64,000 bases of DNA from Pseudomonas sp. ATCC PTA-122608 (GCF_001952855.1 NZ_LPNO01000021.1:1-64000); one strand, 5' to 3'; shown: positions 42,149-52,486, numbered from the stretch's first letter. Program-made: numbers and translations. Notes: generated by a model from the sequence alone, not told the origin.

Positions 42149-42949
42149 TTAGTACACGCCGCCGGTAGTCGCAGGTGTTGCGGTGTCTTTGAACTTGGCA
42201 GCCAACCCCTGCAACCCGCGCATCAGCACCGTCGTATCCACCCCCACCGCCACAAACGCCGCCCCCAACTCGATGTACCGCCGCGCCAATTTCTCATCCG
42301 CACTCAGGATCCCAGCCGCCTTGCCAGCCTTTTGAATCCGCCCAATCGCGTCCTCAATCGCCGCCTGTACCTCGGGATGCCCGGGATTCCCCCGATGCCC
42401 CATGGCCGCACTCAAATCCGCCGGCCCGATAAACACCCCGTCCACCCCTTCAACCGCAGCAATCAGGTCGAGGTTGTCCAGGCCTTCACGGTTCTCGATC
42501 TGCACCAGCAGGCACATCTGGGCATCCGCTTCATCCAGATAACCCGGAATGCTGTTCCAGCGCGAAGCCCGTGCCAGCGCACTGCCAACGCCCCGTACGC
42601 CAAAGGGCGGATAGCGCACGGCCCGCACTAACTGTTGAGCCTGCTCTGCCGTCTCTACCATCGGCACCAACAGCGTCTGCACGCCAATATCCAGCACCTG
42701 CTTGATCAGCGCGGTATCGCCGATCACCGGGCGAATCACCGGTTGGCTGTCGTAAGGCGCAACGGCCTGCAACTGGCCGAGCATGCCGCGCAGGTCATTG
42801 GGTGCGTGCTCGCCGTCGATCAGCAGCCAGTCGAACCCGGCATTCGCCGCCAGTTCGGCGCAATAGGCGTCGGCCAAACCGAGCCACAGGCCGATCTGGG
42901 TTTCGCCACGTTGCAGGCGCTGCTTGAAGCGGTTGATGGGCATGTCCAT
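42149..42949 (-). CDS. hpaI: 4-hydroxy-2-oxoheptanedioate aldolase HpaI
   Basis: A 266-residue class II aldolase of the HpcH/HpaI family. It cleaves 4-hydroxy-2-oxoheptanedioate to pyruvate and succinate semialdehyde. Visible motifs: 'QIGLWLGLADAYCAELAANAGFDWLLIDGEHAPNDL' (metal/acid site), 'RYPPFGVRGVGSALARASRWN' and 'FIGPADLSAAMG'. It is the last gene of the meta-cleavage operon, 18 bases after hpaH. Confidence 0.93.
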   Translation of the reverse strand: MDMPINRFKQRLQRGETQIGLWLGLADAYCAELAANAGFDWLLIDGEHAPNDLRGMLGQLQAVAPYDSQPVIRPVIGDTALIKQVLDIGVQTLLVPMVETAEQAQQLVRAVRYPPFGVRGVGSALARASRWNSIPGYLDEADAQMCLLVQIENREGLDNLDLIAAVEGVDGVFIGPADLSAAMGHRGNPGHPEVQAAIEDAIGRIQKAGKAAGILSADEKLARRYIELGAAFVAVGVDTTVLMRGLQGLAAKFKDTATPATTGGVY

Positions 42950-42967
42950 GAAGCAGTCCTCCAGTAT

Positions 42968-43771
42968 TCAGACAAAGCGGCAGGAGATGGAACCGAGCAT
43001 GTCGTAGTCGACATGGAAGGTGTCGCCCGGATTCGCCGCCACCGGGCGGGTAAAGGAGCCGCCGAGGATGATTTGGCCGGGTTGCAAGGTCACGTCGTAG
43101 GGCGCCAGTTTGTTCGCCAGCCAGGCCACGCCCTTGGCCGGGTGGTTGAGCACGGCAGCCGACACCCCGGACTCTTCGATCACTCCGTTGCGGTACAACA
43201 CCGCCGGCACCTTGCGCAGGTCGATCTCGGTGGGGCGTACGGCGCGGCCGCCCATGACTACGCCGGCATTGGCGGCGTTGTCGGAAATGGTGTCGAACAC
43301 CTTGCGCGTGGCGTTGGTGTGCGGATCGATCTGCTGGATGCGGGCGTCGATGATCTCCAGGGCCGGGATCACCCATTCGGTGGCGTCCAGCACATCGAAG
43401 ATCGTGCAGTTCGGCCCCTTGAGCGGCTTGCCGAGGATGAACGCCAGTTCCACTTCCACCCTTGGCACGATGAAGCGCTCGAACGGAATATCGGTGCCTT
43501 CGTCGAAGAACATGTCATCGAGCAGGGCGCCGTAATCCGGCTCGCTGATGTTCGACGACACCTGCATCGCGCGGGAGGTGAGGCCGATCTTGTGCCCGAC
43601 CAGCTTGCGCCCGTCCTTGATTTTCTGTGCCACCCAGGCGCGCTGGATGGCATAGGCATCGTCAATAGTGATGTTCGGGTGTTCCAGGGAAAACTGGCGC
43701 ACCTGTTCACGGGAACGCTCAGCCTGGTCGAGGCGGGCGGCGGCTTGCTGGATGTGGGCTTGATCAAGCAT
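42968..43771 (-). CDS. hpaH: 2-oxo-hepta-4-ene-1,7-dioate hydratase HpaH
   Basis: A 267-residue member of the hydratase/decarboxylase family with a FAH-like fold. Motifs include 'KIGLTSRAMQVSSNISEPDYG', 'VEVELAFILGKPL' (metal-binding Glu pair) and 'LANKLAPYDVTLQPGQIILGGSFT'. It adds water to 2-oxo-hept-4-ene-1,7-dioate to give the HpaI substrate. ATG 43771 lies 10 bases after the hpaX stop. Confidence 0.93.
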   Translation of the reverse strand: MLDQAHIQQAAARLDQAERSREQVRQFSLEHPNITIDDAYAIQRAWVAQKIKDGRKLVGHKIGLTSRAMQVSSNISEPDYGALLDDMFFDEGTDIPFERFIVPRVEVELAFILGKPLKGPNCTIFDVLDATEWVIPALEIIDARIQQIDPHTNATRKVFDTISDNAANAGVVMGGRAVRPTEIDLRKVPAVLYRNGVIEESGVSAAVLNHPAKGVAWLANKLAPYDVTLQPGQIILGGSFTRPVAANPGDTFHVDYDMLGSISCRFV

Positions 43772-43781
43772 GACGAAATCT

Positions 43782-45086
43782 CTACTGGGGATTGACGATG
43801 GCAGCGTGGGTGCGCAGCACCAGCAGGCCGCCGAGGGCGATAAGCAGCGCCAGCACATACAGGGCCAGGCTCGCGCTTTGGGTGGTGTCGCGCATCCAGC
43901 CGATCAGGTACGGCGCGAGGAACGAAGCAATGCTGCCGAACGAGCTGATCAACGCGATGCCGGCGGCCTGGGTGCTGTTGGACAGGAACGCCGGCGGCAG
44001 TTGCCAGAACATCGGCAAGGCCGCACTGGCGCCCATGCCGGCCAGGATCAGGCCGCCCAGCACCAGGGTCGGGTTGGTAGGCGAGAGCCCGGCCACTGCG
44101 ATGCCGATGGCCGACATCAACAACGGCACGCACAGGTGCCAGCGGCGCTCGCGGTTGCGGTCGGATGAGCGTCCGCAGCCGATCATGAAGAAGCACCCGG
44201 CCAGGTACGGCACGGCGCTCAGCAGGCCCACCTGGCTGTCGCGGCCGATACCGGCACCGTGAATCAGGGTGGGCATCCAGAACGCCAGGGTATTCACCGC
44301 CAGCATCACCGCGAAGTACACCGCCACCAGCAGCCACACCTGTGGGTCACGCACGATGCCGCCGAAGGAGGTGATGGATTTGCGCTGTTCTTCACTGCTC
44401 AGTTGCTCGCGCAGTTGCTGCTTTTGCGCCGGTTCCAGCCACTTCACGGTTTCAAAGCTGTCGGGCAGGTATTTCAGAACCACCAGACCGAGCAGCACCA
44501 CCGGCGCGCCTTCGATCAGGAACATCCACTGCCAGCCCCGCAGCCCGCCGAAATCATGGAAATGCTCCAGGATCGCACCGGACAACGGCCCGCCGACCAC
44601 ACCGGCCATGGGCACGGCAATCGCAAACAGCGCGGTGACTTGCGCCCGGCGCCGTGCCGGGTACCAGCGGTTGAGAAACACCAGGATCCCCGGGAAGAAG
44701 CCGGCCTCGGCCACCCCCAGCAAAAAGCGCAGCACGTAGAAGCCGGTGGAGCTTTCGATCCACAGCATGCTGGTGGACAGCACGCCCCACACCACCATCA
44801 GGCAGGCGATCCAGCGCCGCGGCCCGACCCGGTCCAGGGCCATGTTGCTCGGTACCCCGAACAGCGCGTAGGCGATGAAAAACAGGCCGGCACCGAGGCC
44901 GTACACCGTGTCGCTGAAATGCAGGTCGGTACTCATCTGCATCTTGGCGAAGCCGATGTTGATCCGGTCCAGATGGGCAAACAGGTAGCAGATCAGCAGC
45001 AACGGCATCAGTCGCCAGGTGACGATGCTGTGGGTGCGCTGATGTTCGATCAGGGTGGTGCTGTCGGCGGTATTGGCTGTGCTCAT
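43782..45086 (-). CDS. hpaX: 4-hydroxyphenylacetate permease HpaX (MFS)
   Basis: A 434-residue MFS protein of the anion:cation symporter group with about 12 helices. It has 'LLICYLFAHLDRINIGFAKMQM' at helix 1 and 'GVAEAGFFPGILVFLNRWYPARRRAQ' around helix 4, typical of aromatic-acid symporters. Position inside the hpa operon identifies it as the 4-HPA or homoprotocatechuate permease. ATG 45086 is used; an in-frame ATG 30 bases upstream is possible. Confidence 0.9.
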   Translation of the reverse strand: MSTANTADSTTLIEHQRTHSIVTWRLMPLLLICYLFAHLDRINIGFAKMQMSTDLHFSDTVYGLGAGLFFIAYALFGVPSNMALDRVGPRRWIACLMVVWGVLSTSMLWIESSTGFYVLRFLLGVAEAGFFPGILVFLNRWYPARRRAQVTALFAIAVPMAGVVGGPLSGAILEHFHDFGGLRGWQWMFLIEGAPVVLLGLVVLKYLPDSFETVKWLEPAQKQQLREQLSSEEQRKSITSFGGIVRDPQVWLLVAVYFAVMLAVNTLAFWMPTLIHGAGIGRDSQVGLLSAVPYLAGCFFMIGCGRSSDRNRERRWHLCVPLLMSAIGIAVAGLSPTNPTLVLGGLILAGMGASAALPMFWQLPPAFLSNSTQAAGIALISSFGSIASFLAPYLIGWMRDTTQSASLALYVLALLIALGGLLVLRTHAAIVNPQ

Positions 45087-45137
45087 GATGTTGTTCTTTT
45101 TTGTTTGAGTGGCCATGGGTGGAAAGGTGTGCTGTGG

Positions 45138-45530
45138 TCAGCCCGCCTGGTTCTTCAGGAATGCGTGCACGTTGTTCTGCTTGAAATTCAGCTCGGGGTG
45201 CAGCTCGATCATCTCGAACGACAACGCCAGCAGCCGTTGGGATTGCAGCTCGGCGAAGTGCTCGGTGATGACGTTGAACAGGGCTTCGGCCACCGTCTTG
45301 CGGGTTTCCAGGTCGCGCCCGTGGCCGACCTTGAGGGTCATGTGGACGAAGGCGTAGTCATGCTTGCCGTCGGCCATGCGCCAGGTGTCCAGGCGCACCC
45401 CGCGACTGCGAATACCCCCGAGGGGAAACACGCCGCTGTCGCCCAGCACGGCGTGAACCTGCTCGAACAAAGCGGGCAGGTTGGCTTGCTGTTCGAGGTT
45501 GTCGGTGTATTCGGCGATGAAGTGCGGCAT
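45138..45530 (-). CDS. hpaF: 5-carboxymethyl-2-hydroxymuconate isomerase HpaF
   Basis: A 130-residue tautomerase-fold isomerase. The mature protein begins 'PHFIAEYTDNL', so Pro1 after Met removal is the catalytic base, as in the CHMI family. 'FVHMTLKVGHGRDLETRK' and the C-terminal 'LNFKQNNVHAFLKNQ' also fit. It isomerises 5-carboxymethyl-2-hydroxymuconate before decarboxylation by HpaG. It starts 14 bases after the hpaD stop. Confidence 0.93.
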   Translation of the reverse strand: MPHFIAEYTDNLEQQANLPALFEQVHAVLGDSGVFPLGGIRSRGVRLDTWRMADGKHDYAFVHMTLKVGHGRDLETRKTVAEALFNVITEHFAELQSQRLLALSFEMIELHPELNFKQNNVHAFLKNQAG

Positions 45531-45544
45531 GTGCGGCTCCCGGA

Positions 45545-46402
45545 TCAGAGGGGAAAAATGGCATTGATCTGGCCGGTGCCCGAACTGCCGAACGGCTGGG
45601 TGATGATCTCGGCCGGCTGGTTGTAGTCCGGCCCGCCCAGCAGTCCCAGGAGCATTGCGGTGTCGTGCATTTTGCCTTCGCCGAAGCAGTGCTCGGCGTA
45701 GTCCGGCAGCATCGCGCAGAACTCTTTGAAGCGGCCTTGCTTCCACATTTCCACCACGTGCAGGTCCATCTGCTTGTCGAATTCACGGGTCCAGTTGTGG
45801 ATGTTGGCTTCGGCTTCGCGGTCGTCCGAGAAACGGTGGGAGAGGGAACCCGAGGCCAGCACCAGGACTTTGCGGTCGCTCTTCTCGATGGCCCGGCGCA
45901 CGGCGGCGCCAAACGCGAAGCTGTCTTCCAGGCGGTGCCAGGCGCACCAGGCGGCGATGGAGATCACGTCGAACTTCTGCTCGTCGGGCACGCCCATGTG
46001 CATGTAGCGCATCGGCACCAGGGTGCCGTATTCCAGCTCCAGGCTCGGGATGTTGTGGGCCATGGTGCGCACGCCGGCCAGGTTGGCCTCGGCGGCGATC
46101 AACTCGCCCAGCTCCGGGCAGCCCGGGTACTCGTACTCCATGTTCTTGATGAAGTGCGGCAGTTCGTTGCTGGTATAGGTGCCCTTGAAATGCTCGCCAC
46201 AGTTGACGTGATAGCCGCTGTTGACCAGCCAGTGCACGTCGAACACCACGGCGGTGTCGGCCCCCAGCTCACGGGCGCGCCGCCCGATTTCCTTGTGCCC
46301 GGCGATGGCTGCTTCGCGGCAACCGTGGTGCTTGCCGGGCAGTTCCGACAGGTACATCGAGGGGACGTGGCAGATCTTCGCTGCCAGAACCACTTCGCCC
46401 AT
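45545..46402 (-). CDS. hpaD: 3,4-dihydroxyphenylacetate 2,3-dioxygenase HpaD
   Basis: A 285-residue extradiol ring-cleavage dioxygenase of the LigB superfamily. 'KICHVPSMYLSELPGKHHGCREA' carries metal-ligand His residues, 'VVFDVHWLVNSGYHVN' the second His, and 'VLASGSLSHRF' the acid/base His. It opens homoprotocatechuate to 5-carboxymethyl-2-hydroxymuconate semialdehyde using Fe(II). ATG 46402 fits the AGGAG site (8 bases) better than ATG 46408 (2 bases). A REPIN lies between hpaE and this gene. Confidence 0.93.
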   Translation of the reverse strand: MGEVVLAAKICHVPSMYLSELPGKHHGCREAAIAGHKEIGRRARELGADTAVVFDVHWLVNSGYHVNCGEHFKGTYTSNELPHFIKNMEYEYPGCPELGELIAAEANLAGVRTMAHNIPSLELEYGTLVPMRYMHMGVPDEQKFDVISIAAWCAWHRLEDSFAFGAAVRRAIEKSDRKVLVLASGSLSHRFSDDREAEANIHNWTREFDKQMDLHVVEMWKQGRFKEFCAMLPDYAEHCFGEGKMHDTAMLLGLLGGPDYNQPAEIITQPFGSSGTGQINAIFPL

Positions 46403-46429
46403 GATCATTCTCCTGAGTATTTATTTTTT

Positions 46430-46530
46430 TGTAGGAGCGAGCTTGCTCGCGAAAAACATCAACGATAACGCAGCACTTCTGTTAGCCCGCAGCGCCTGCG
46501 GGTTCTTCGCGAGCAAGCTCGCTCCTACAG
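46430..46530. repeat. REPIN inside the hpa operon
   Basis: TAGGAGCGAGCTTGCTCGCG and its inverted partner in the 148-base gap between hpaE stop (46551) and hpaD start (46402). All other gaps in the operon are under 60 bases, so the insertion is recent relative to the operon and could modulate expression of hpaD and the genes after it. Confidence 0.85.
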
Positions 46531-46550
46531 GGAGCGTTGTTATATCCGGG

Positions 46551-48011
<1,461 letters not shown>

Positions 48012-48016
48012 GTTGC

Positions 48017-48787
48017 TCAAGCCTCTTTCCGGGCGGCGAAAAAGTCCGCCTCGCTGACAATTCGATTAACCAGGCGACCCACGCCTTCCACTTCCACGAT
48101 CACTTCATCTCCCGGCACCACATCGGCCAGGCCTTCCGGCGTGCCGGTGGCGATCATGTCGCCGGGCTGCAGGGTCATGAAGCTGGACAGGTACTCGATC
48201 AAATACGGGATGTCGAAAATCATGTCTTTCGTGCTGCCTTCCTGGCGCAGTTCACCGTTGATCCAGGTGCGCAGCTTCAGGTTGCTCGGGTCTGGCACGT
48301 CGGCGACGTCGACTATCCATGGGCCGACAGGCGTGGTGGCGTCGCGGTTTTTCACCCGCAGGTTGGGGCGGTAGTAGTTTTCCAGGTAGTCGCGGATCGC
48401 GTAGTCGTTGCACACCGTGTAGCCGGCCAGATACTCCAGGGCGTTCTCGCGCTTGACGTTGCGTGCCGGTTTGCCGATGACCGCCACCAGCTCGCACTCG
48501 TAGTGCATGTAGGCGACGTTGTCCGGGCGCCAGGTCACCTGGTTGTGGCCGGTGTAGGTGCCGGGAGACTTGATGAACGCCAGCGGTTCGGTCGGCGGCT
48601 TGAAGGCCAGTTCGGCGGCGTGGTCGGCATAGTTCAGGCCCAGGGCAAACATGCTCCCGTTGGCCGGTGGCAGCCATTCGACCTGGTCTTCAGCCAGCAG
48701 GCGACCGTCGGCCAGGCGCACGGCGTTCTCAGCTTCGACCTGTACCGAATGGACTTCACCTTCAAAGCGAATACGCGCGTGTTTCAT
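48017..48787 (-). CDS. hpaG2: HpaG2, decarboxylase/isomerase half (FAH family)
   Basis: A 256-residue FAH-family protein: 'FALGLNYADHAAELAF', 'YMHYECELVAVIGKPARNV' (metal-binding Glu residues) and 'MIATGTPEGLADVVPGDEVIVEVEGVGRLVN'. With HpaG1 it decarboxylates 5-oxopent-3-ene-1,2,5-tricarboxylate and isomerises the product. In E. coli the two halves form one protein (HpaG); here they are separate genes overlapping by 4 bases. Confidence 0.92.
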   Translation of the reverse strand: MKHARIRFEGEVHSVQVEAENAVRLADGRLLAEDQVEWLPPANGSMFALGLNYADHAAELAFKPPTEPLAFIKSPGTYTGHNQVTWRPDNVAYMHYECELVAVIGKPARNVKRENALEYLAGYTVCNDYAIRDYLENYYRPNLRVKNRDATTPVGPWIVDVADVPDPSNLKLRTWINGELRQEGSTKDMIFDIPYLIEYLSSFMTLQPGDMIATGTPEGLADVVPGDEVIVEVEGVGRLVNRIVSEADFFAARKEA

Positions 48788-49449
48788 GACAGCTCCTCTG
48801 CCTTGATGTGGTTGACCAGGCGGCCCAGGCCGCTGATCTCGACTTCAACCGTGTCGCCTGGATGCACATCCACGCGGCCTTCGGGCGTGCCGGTGATCAG
48901 CACATCGCCCTCGTGCAGGGTCATGAACTCGCTGATCTCGGCGATCAATTGCGGGAGGCTGCGCACGAAGTTGGCGGTGGAGTTTTGCTGGCGCAGTTCA
49001 CCGTTGACGAACAGCTTCACGCTCAGTTGGTGCGGGTTGGCAACTTGGTCGCGGGCCACCAGTTCCGGGCCCAAGGCGCAGAAACCGTCCCGGCACTTGG
49101 CTTTCACCGCAGGGCGGTAGTAGCTGTCTTCCGGCAGGCTGAACTCATTGATGATGGTGTAGCCGGCCACATGCTCCAGGGCGTTTTCGACGTTGACACG
49201 GCTGGCGGTCTTGCCAATCACCACCCCGAGGGCCGGGCCGGGTTGCAGGCGTTCACCTTGAGGGTGCAGCACTACGCCGTCGTGGCCGTTGCGGGTGTTG
49301 GGCGTCTTGATGAACAGCACCGGCTTCACCGGTGGCTTCTGGTAAGGCGCTTGTTCGAATTCGGCGAGACGTTGGTTCAGCAACCCCTGGTAGTTCAGCG
49401 CAACGCCGAACAGGGTGCCGTTCGCAACATCATGCAGGGCACGGCTCAT
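48784..49449 (-). CDS. hpaG1: HpaG1, decarboxylase/isomerase half (FAH family)
   Basis: A 221-residue FAH-family protein: 'TLFGVALNYQGLLNQRL', 'LFIKTPNTRNGHDG', 'GPALGVVIGKTASRVNVENALEHVAGYTIINEFS' and 'LITGTPEGRVDVHPGDTVEVEISGLGRLVNH'. It corresponds to the N-terminal half of E. coli HpaG. It is the first gene of the meta-cleavage operon and is controlled from the hpaG1-hpaA divergent region with the palindrome at 49502-49517. A GGAG site lies near the start. Confidence 0.92.
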   Translation of the reverse strand: MSRALHDVANGTLFGVALNYQGLLNQRLAEFEQAPYQKPPVKPVLFIKTPNTRNGHDGVVLHPQGERLQPGPALGVVIGKTASRVNVENALEHVAGYTIINEFSLPEDSYYRPAVKAKCRDGFCALGPELVARDQVANPHQLSVKLFVNGELRQQNSTANFVRSLPQLIAEISEFMTLHEGDVLITGTPEGRVDVHPGDTVEVEISGLGRLVNHIKAEELS

Positions 49450-49501
49450 GCTTTTCTCCTGGCAGTGGCGGGGCAGATTCGGGCCTGCTCCGTGGGATAT
49501 T

Positions 49502-49517
49502 CGTTAACCTGTTAACG
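49502..49517. promoter_or_regulatory. Perfect GTTAAC-N2-GTTAAC operator upstream of hpaG1
   Basis: CGTTAACCTGTTAACG, 7-base perfect arms around 2 bases, 52 bases before hpaG1. It is the best copy of the operator found in front of five genes of this cluster; HpaR is the expected binder. Confidence 0.7.
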
Positions 49518-49522
49518 TTATA

Positions 49523-49536
49523 ATTAAGATGTTAAC
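49523..49536. promoter_or_regulatory. Second GTTAAC-type operator, nearer hpaA
   Basis: ATTAAGATGTTAAC has one perfect and one degenerate arm with the same 2-base spacer, 56 bases before hpaA. The flanking CTATC also matches the copies at 30142 and 51828. Confidence 0.5.
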
Positions 49537-49592
49537 TATCGTCAAGCGTGGCAATATTTCAGGGCACTCAAAACAACAAAGAGAATGCAGTG

Positions 49593-50495
49593 ATGAGCGA
49601 TCGTCAGCCGATCCCCAACATCAACATCGGGCAGGTCTACGACCAGCGTTACAGCGATGCCGAGGTGCACTACGACCGGCTCGGCAACCTGGCGGGATTT
49701 TTTGGCCGGAACATGCCGGTGCATCGTCATGACCGGTTTTTCCAGGTGCATTACGTCAAGACCGGCGCGGTGCGGGTCTATCTGGACGACCAGCAGTACC
49801 TCGAATCCGGGCCGATGTTTTTCCTCACGCCGCCGACGGTGGCGCATTCCTTCGTCACCGAAGCCGACGCCGACGGCCATGTGCTGACCGTGCGCCAGCA
49901 ACTGGTGTGGGCCTTGATTGACGCCGACCCAAGCCTGGCCCCCGGCGCGCAATTGCCGGCGGCCTGTGTGGCGTTGGCGCGGCTGGCGCCGGAGTTTCAT
50001 CCCGAGGTACGCCGCCTGGAATTCCTGTTCGACGAGCTGTGCAGCGAGATCAACGCCCAGGCCAGCGGACGCGGTTCGGCGCTGGACAGCCTGACGCGGC
50101 TGATCATGATCAGCCTGCTGCGGCTCTGCGCCAATTCCCTGGAAGCCCGGCCGGCACGTCACGAAGACCTGCGAATCTTCCACCGCTTCAACGAACTGAT
50201 CGAAGACCACTACCTCCAACACTGGCCGCTGTCGCGTTATGCCGACGGTATCGGCGTCACTGAAGCGCGACTCAACGAGGTGTGCCGGCGGATCGCCGAC
50301 CTGCCCTCGAAACGCCTGATCCTCGAACGGCTGATGCAGGAAGCCCGGCGCCTGCTGCTGTTCACCGGCAGCTCGGCGAATGAAATCTGCTACCAGTTGG
50401 GGTTCAAGGACCCGGCGTATTTCAGCCGGTTCTTCCAGCGCTACGCGCAAATGACGCCGGGGGAATACCGCCAGCGTCAATCGGGGTTGCGTTGA
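49593..50495 (+). CDS. hpaA: 4-HPA catabolism activator HpaA (AraC family)
   Basis: A 300-residue AraC/XylS regulator. The N-terminal cupin sensor has 'GRNMPVHRHDRFFQVHYVKTGAVRVYLD' and 'PMFFLTPPTVAHSFVTEAD'. The C-terminal helix-turn-helix pair has 'YADGIGVTEARLNEVCRRIAD' and 'EICYQLGFKDPAYFSRFFQRYAQMTPGEYRQ'. HpaA activates the 4-HPA hydroxylase genes in response to 4-HPA or phenylacetate in enterobacteria; in this strain the hydroxylase is 25 kb away in the same cluster. It is divergent from hpaG1, so both share the operator region. Confidence 0.9.
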   Translation: MSDRQPIPNINIGQVYDQRYSDAEVHYDRLGNLAGFFGRNMPVHRHDRFFQVHYVKTGAVRVYLDDQQYLESGPMFFLTPPTVAHSFVTEADADGHVLTVRQQLVWALIDADPSLAPGAQLPAACVALARLAPEFHPEVRRLEFLFDELCSEINAQASGRGSALDSLTRLIMISLLRLCANSLEARPARHEDLRIFHRFNELIEDHYLQHWPLSRYADGIGVTEARLNEVCRRIADLPSKRLILERLMQEARRLLLFTGSSANEICYQLGFKDPAYFSRFFQRYAQMTPGEYRQRQSGLR

Positions 50496-50506
50496 GGCGC
50501 CCGGCG

Positions 50507-51763
50507 TTACCACAGGGCCACGGTGTAGCCGATGATTACCCGGCTTTCGTCGATGTCGCTGGTCAGGCCGTTGCTTGAGCGCAGGGTGGCGTTGCGCAGC
50601 CGCACGTTGACGTTCTTCAGCGGGCCGCTTTGCACGGTGTAGATCAGGTCGGTATCGCGCTCCCATTCCCGGCCGTTGCGCACCGTGGCGGTTTGCGCGT
50701 GGCTGCCGTCGACGTAGCGGGTCATGAAGGTCAGGCCGGGCAGGCCGAGGGCGGCGAAGTTGTAGTCGTAGCGCGCTTGCCATGCATCGGTGTTGGCCTT
50801 GGTGAAGATATTGATGGTCACCAGGTTGACCGAGTACGGGTCTTGCCCCGGGAAGGCAAAGTCGCCGTCACCGGAAAGGGTCTGAAAGCCCAGGCCGAAT
50901 TTGTGCGCGCCTACCGACAGGCTGAACATGCCGTTGAAAAAGCGGTTGTCGATCCGCCCGCCGTCGACCCGGGTAGGGCTGCGCAACAGCGTGCTGCCTT
51001 GCTCGCGGGTGTCGAAGTAGCGCAGGTCGGTGCGCAGGTTCACGCCCTGGGCCAGCGGCAGGTCATGCACCAGGCCGATAAAGTTCTGGCGGTAGATGTC
51101 CTGCATTTGCGCGTAGTAATAAGTCGCCGCCAGGTGCGGATTGATTGCGTAGGTGCCGCCTGCCAGATCCAGGTGGCTGCTGGTGACGCCGCCGTAGCTC
51201 ATGGATTCGTTGTTGGAGGAGTCCCGCAGGTTCTGCTTTTCCAGGCGGCCGACGTTCAACGTCAGACCGTCGATGTCCTGGGAGGTCACCAGTTCACCGT
51301 TGTAGGTCGACGGCAGCAGCCGGGTGTCGTTGTAGGCGGCCACCGGCAAAATCGGTTGCAGGGTGCCGAGCTTGAGCACGGTTTTCGACAGGCGCAGCTT
51401 GGCGGTCAGGCCGAGTTCGCTGTAGCTGTCGGCCGGCTCGCCGCTGGCGCCAGACGGCAGCAACCCGGTGCCACGGCGGTCGCGGCTGGAATCGAGTTTT
51501 AAGCCCATTTCACCCAAGGCATCCACGCCAAAACCGACCACGCCTTCGGTGTAGCCCGACTCCAGGCGCAGCACAAAACCCTGGGCCCATTCGTCCGCTT
51601 TGTTCTGCGGCGCGTTGGCCTGGCGAAAGTCGCGGTTCATGTAGAAATTGCGCAGGTCCAGGCTGGCTTTGCTGTCCTGGATGAAATCGGCGTGGGCGAC
51701 CAGAGGGGTAAACGCGGCGCACAGGCCAGCGCTTGCCGCCGTGCGAAAGAGGCACGAATGCAT
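50507..51763 (-). CDS. OprD-family outer-membrane porin
   Basis: A 418-residue substrate-specific porin. The signal peptide ends 'AHA' near residue 24; the start of the barrel reads 'DSKASLDLRNFYMNRDF', characteristic of OprD/PhaK proteins, and the C-terminus 'RVIIGYTVALW' is a typical final strand. From its place next to hpaA and the HpaR-type operator it probably admits 4-HPA or a related aromatic acid. ATG 51763 is used; the longer frame upstream covers the operator and is not coding. Confidence 0.87.
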   Translation of the reverse strand: MHSCLFRTAASAGLCAAFTPLVAHADFIQDSKASLDLRNFYMNRDFRQANAPQNKADEWAQGFVLRLESGYTEGVVGFGVDALGEMGLKLDSSRDRRGTGLLPSGASGEPADSYSELGLTAKLRLSKTVLKLGTLQPILPVAAYNDTRLLPSTYNGELVTSQDIDGLTLNVGRLEKQNLRDSSNNESMSYGGVTSSHLDLAGGTYAINPHLAATYYYAQMQDIYRQNFIGLVHDLPLAQGVNLRTDLRYFDTREQGSTLLRSPTRVDGGRIDNRFFNGMFSLSVGAHKFGLGFQTLSGDGDFAFPGQDPYSVNLVTINIFTKANTDAWQARYDYNFAALGLPGLTFMTRYVDGSHAQTATVRNGREWERDTDLIYTVQSGPLKNVNVRLRNATLRSSNGLTSDIDESRVIIGYTVALW

Positions 51764-51827
51764 GAGGGGCGTTCCTTTTGTTGTTTTTGTTGGTATGCGC
51801 CCTCTGCTAGGTCGGGGGCGGCATATT

Positions 51828-51841
51828 GTTAACATGTTATC
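51828..51841. promoter_or_regulatory. GTTAAC-N2-GTTATC operator upstream of the OprD porin
   Basis: GTTAACATGTTATC, 64 bases before the porin start. The 18 bases 51828-51845 are identical, in reverse complement, to the site upstream of feaR at 30138-30155. Confidence 0.65.
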
Positions 51842-51975
51842 TATAGGCTGAATAGCGGGATTAGCAGGTTTTTTAAAAATCGTTTCTAAATTAATGATTT
51901 GTTCCCTGCCTCGGGTTGCATGCACCGGACACCGACTCTAAGCTTCGACGCTTCGACCTCTACTGCGCGTGAACC

Positions 51976-52397
51976 ATGCCCACCCCTAGACCGTCCCTTA
52001 CGCTCACCTTGCTCCAGGCCCGCGAAGCGACCATGGCGTTCTTCCGGCCACTGCTCAATGAACATGACCTGACCGACAGCAATGGCGGGTGATCCGCATC
52101 CTGCGTCAGCAGGGCGAACTCGAAAGCCATCAACTGGCGCACCTCGCGTGCATCCTCAAGCCGAGCATGACCGGCGTGCTGGGCCGGCTGGAGCGTGACG
52201 GCATCGTGCGCCGGCGCAAATCCGCCGAAGACCAGCGCCGGGTCTTCGTCGCCCTGACCGAACAGGGCCAGCAGTGTTTTGTCGACATGAGCGCCGGGAT
52301 GGAAAGCAACTACCAGAAGATTCAGGAGCAGTTCGGCGAGGAATCCCTGGAGCAGTTGATGGAGCTGCTCCAAAAGCTGAAAGGCATCAAACCGTAA
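51976..52397 (+). pseudogene. hpaR: Second hpaR copy, disrupted by a 1-base frameshift
   Basis: From ATG 51976 the frame reads 'SLTLTLLQAREATMAFFRPLLNEHDLT' and then breaks. The rest ('MIRILRQQGELESHQLAHLACILKPSMTGVLGRLERDG') continues in another frame from about 52085 to the stop at 52397. Inserting one C in GACCGACAGCAATGG near 52071-52082 restores the 'LTDQQWRVIRILRQQ' motif and a full-length HpaR of about 140 residues, clearly a paralogue of the gene at 41594. It is either a decaying duplicate or a sequencing error. It follows the operator-bearing porin promoter divergently. Confidence 0.85.
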
Positions 52398-52486
52398 TCC
52401 TCAAAAAAATAGTGGCTGAAGCCTGTCCCTTTTTTTCACGTGGCTGGTCATTCCAGGTAAGTGAACAAAATCGAGAGCTTCTTCCA

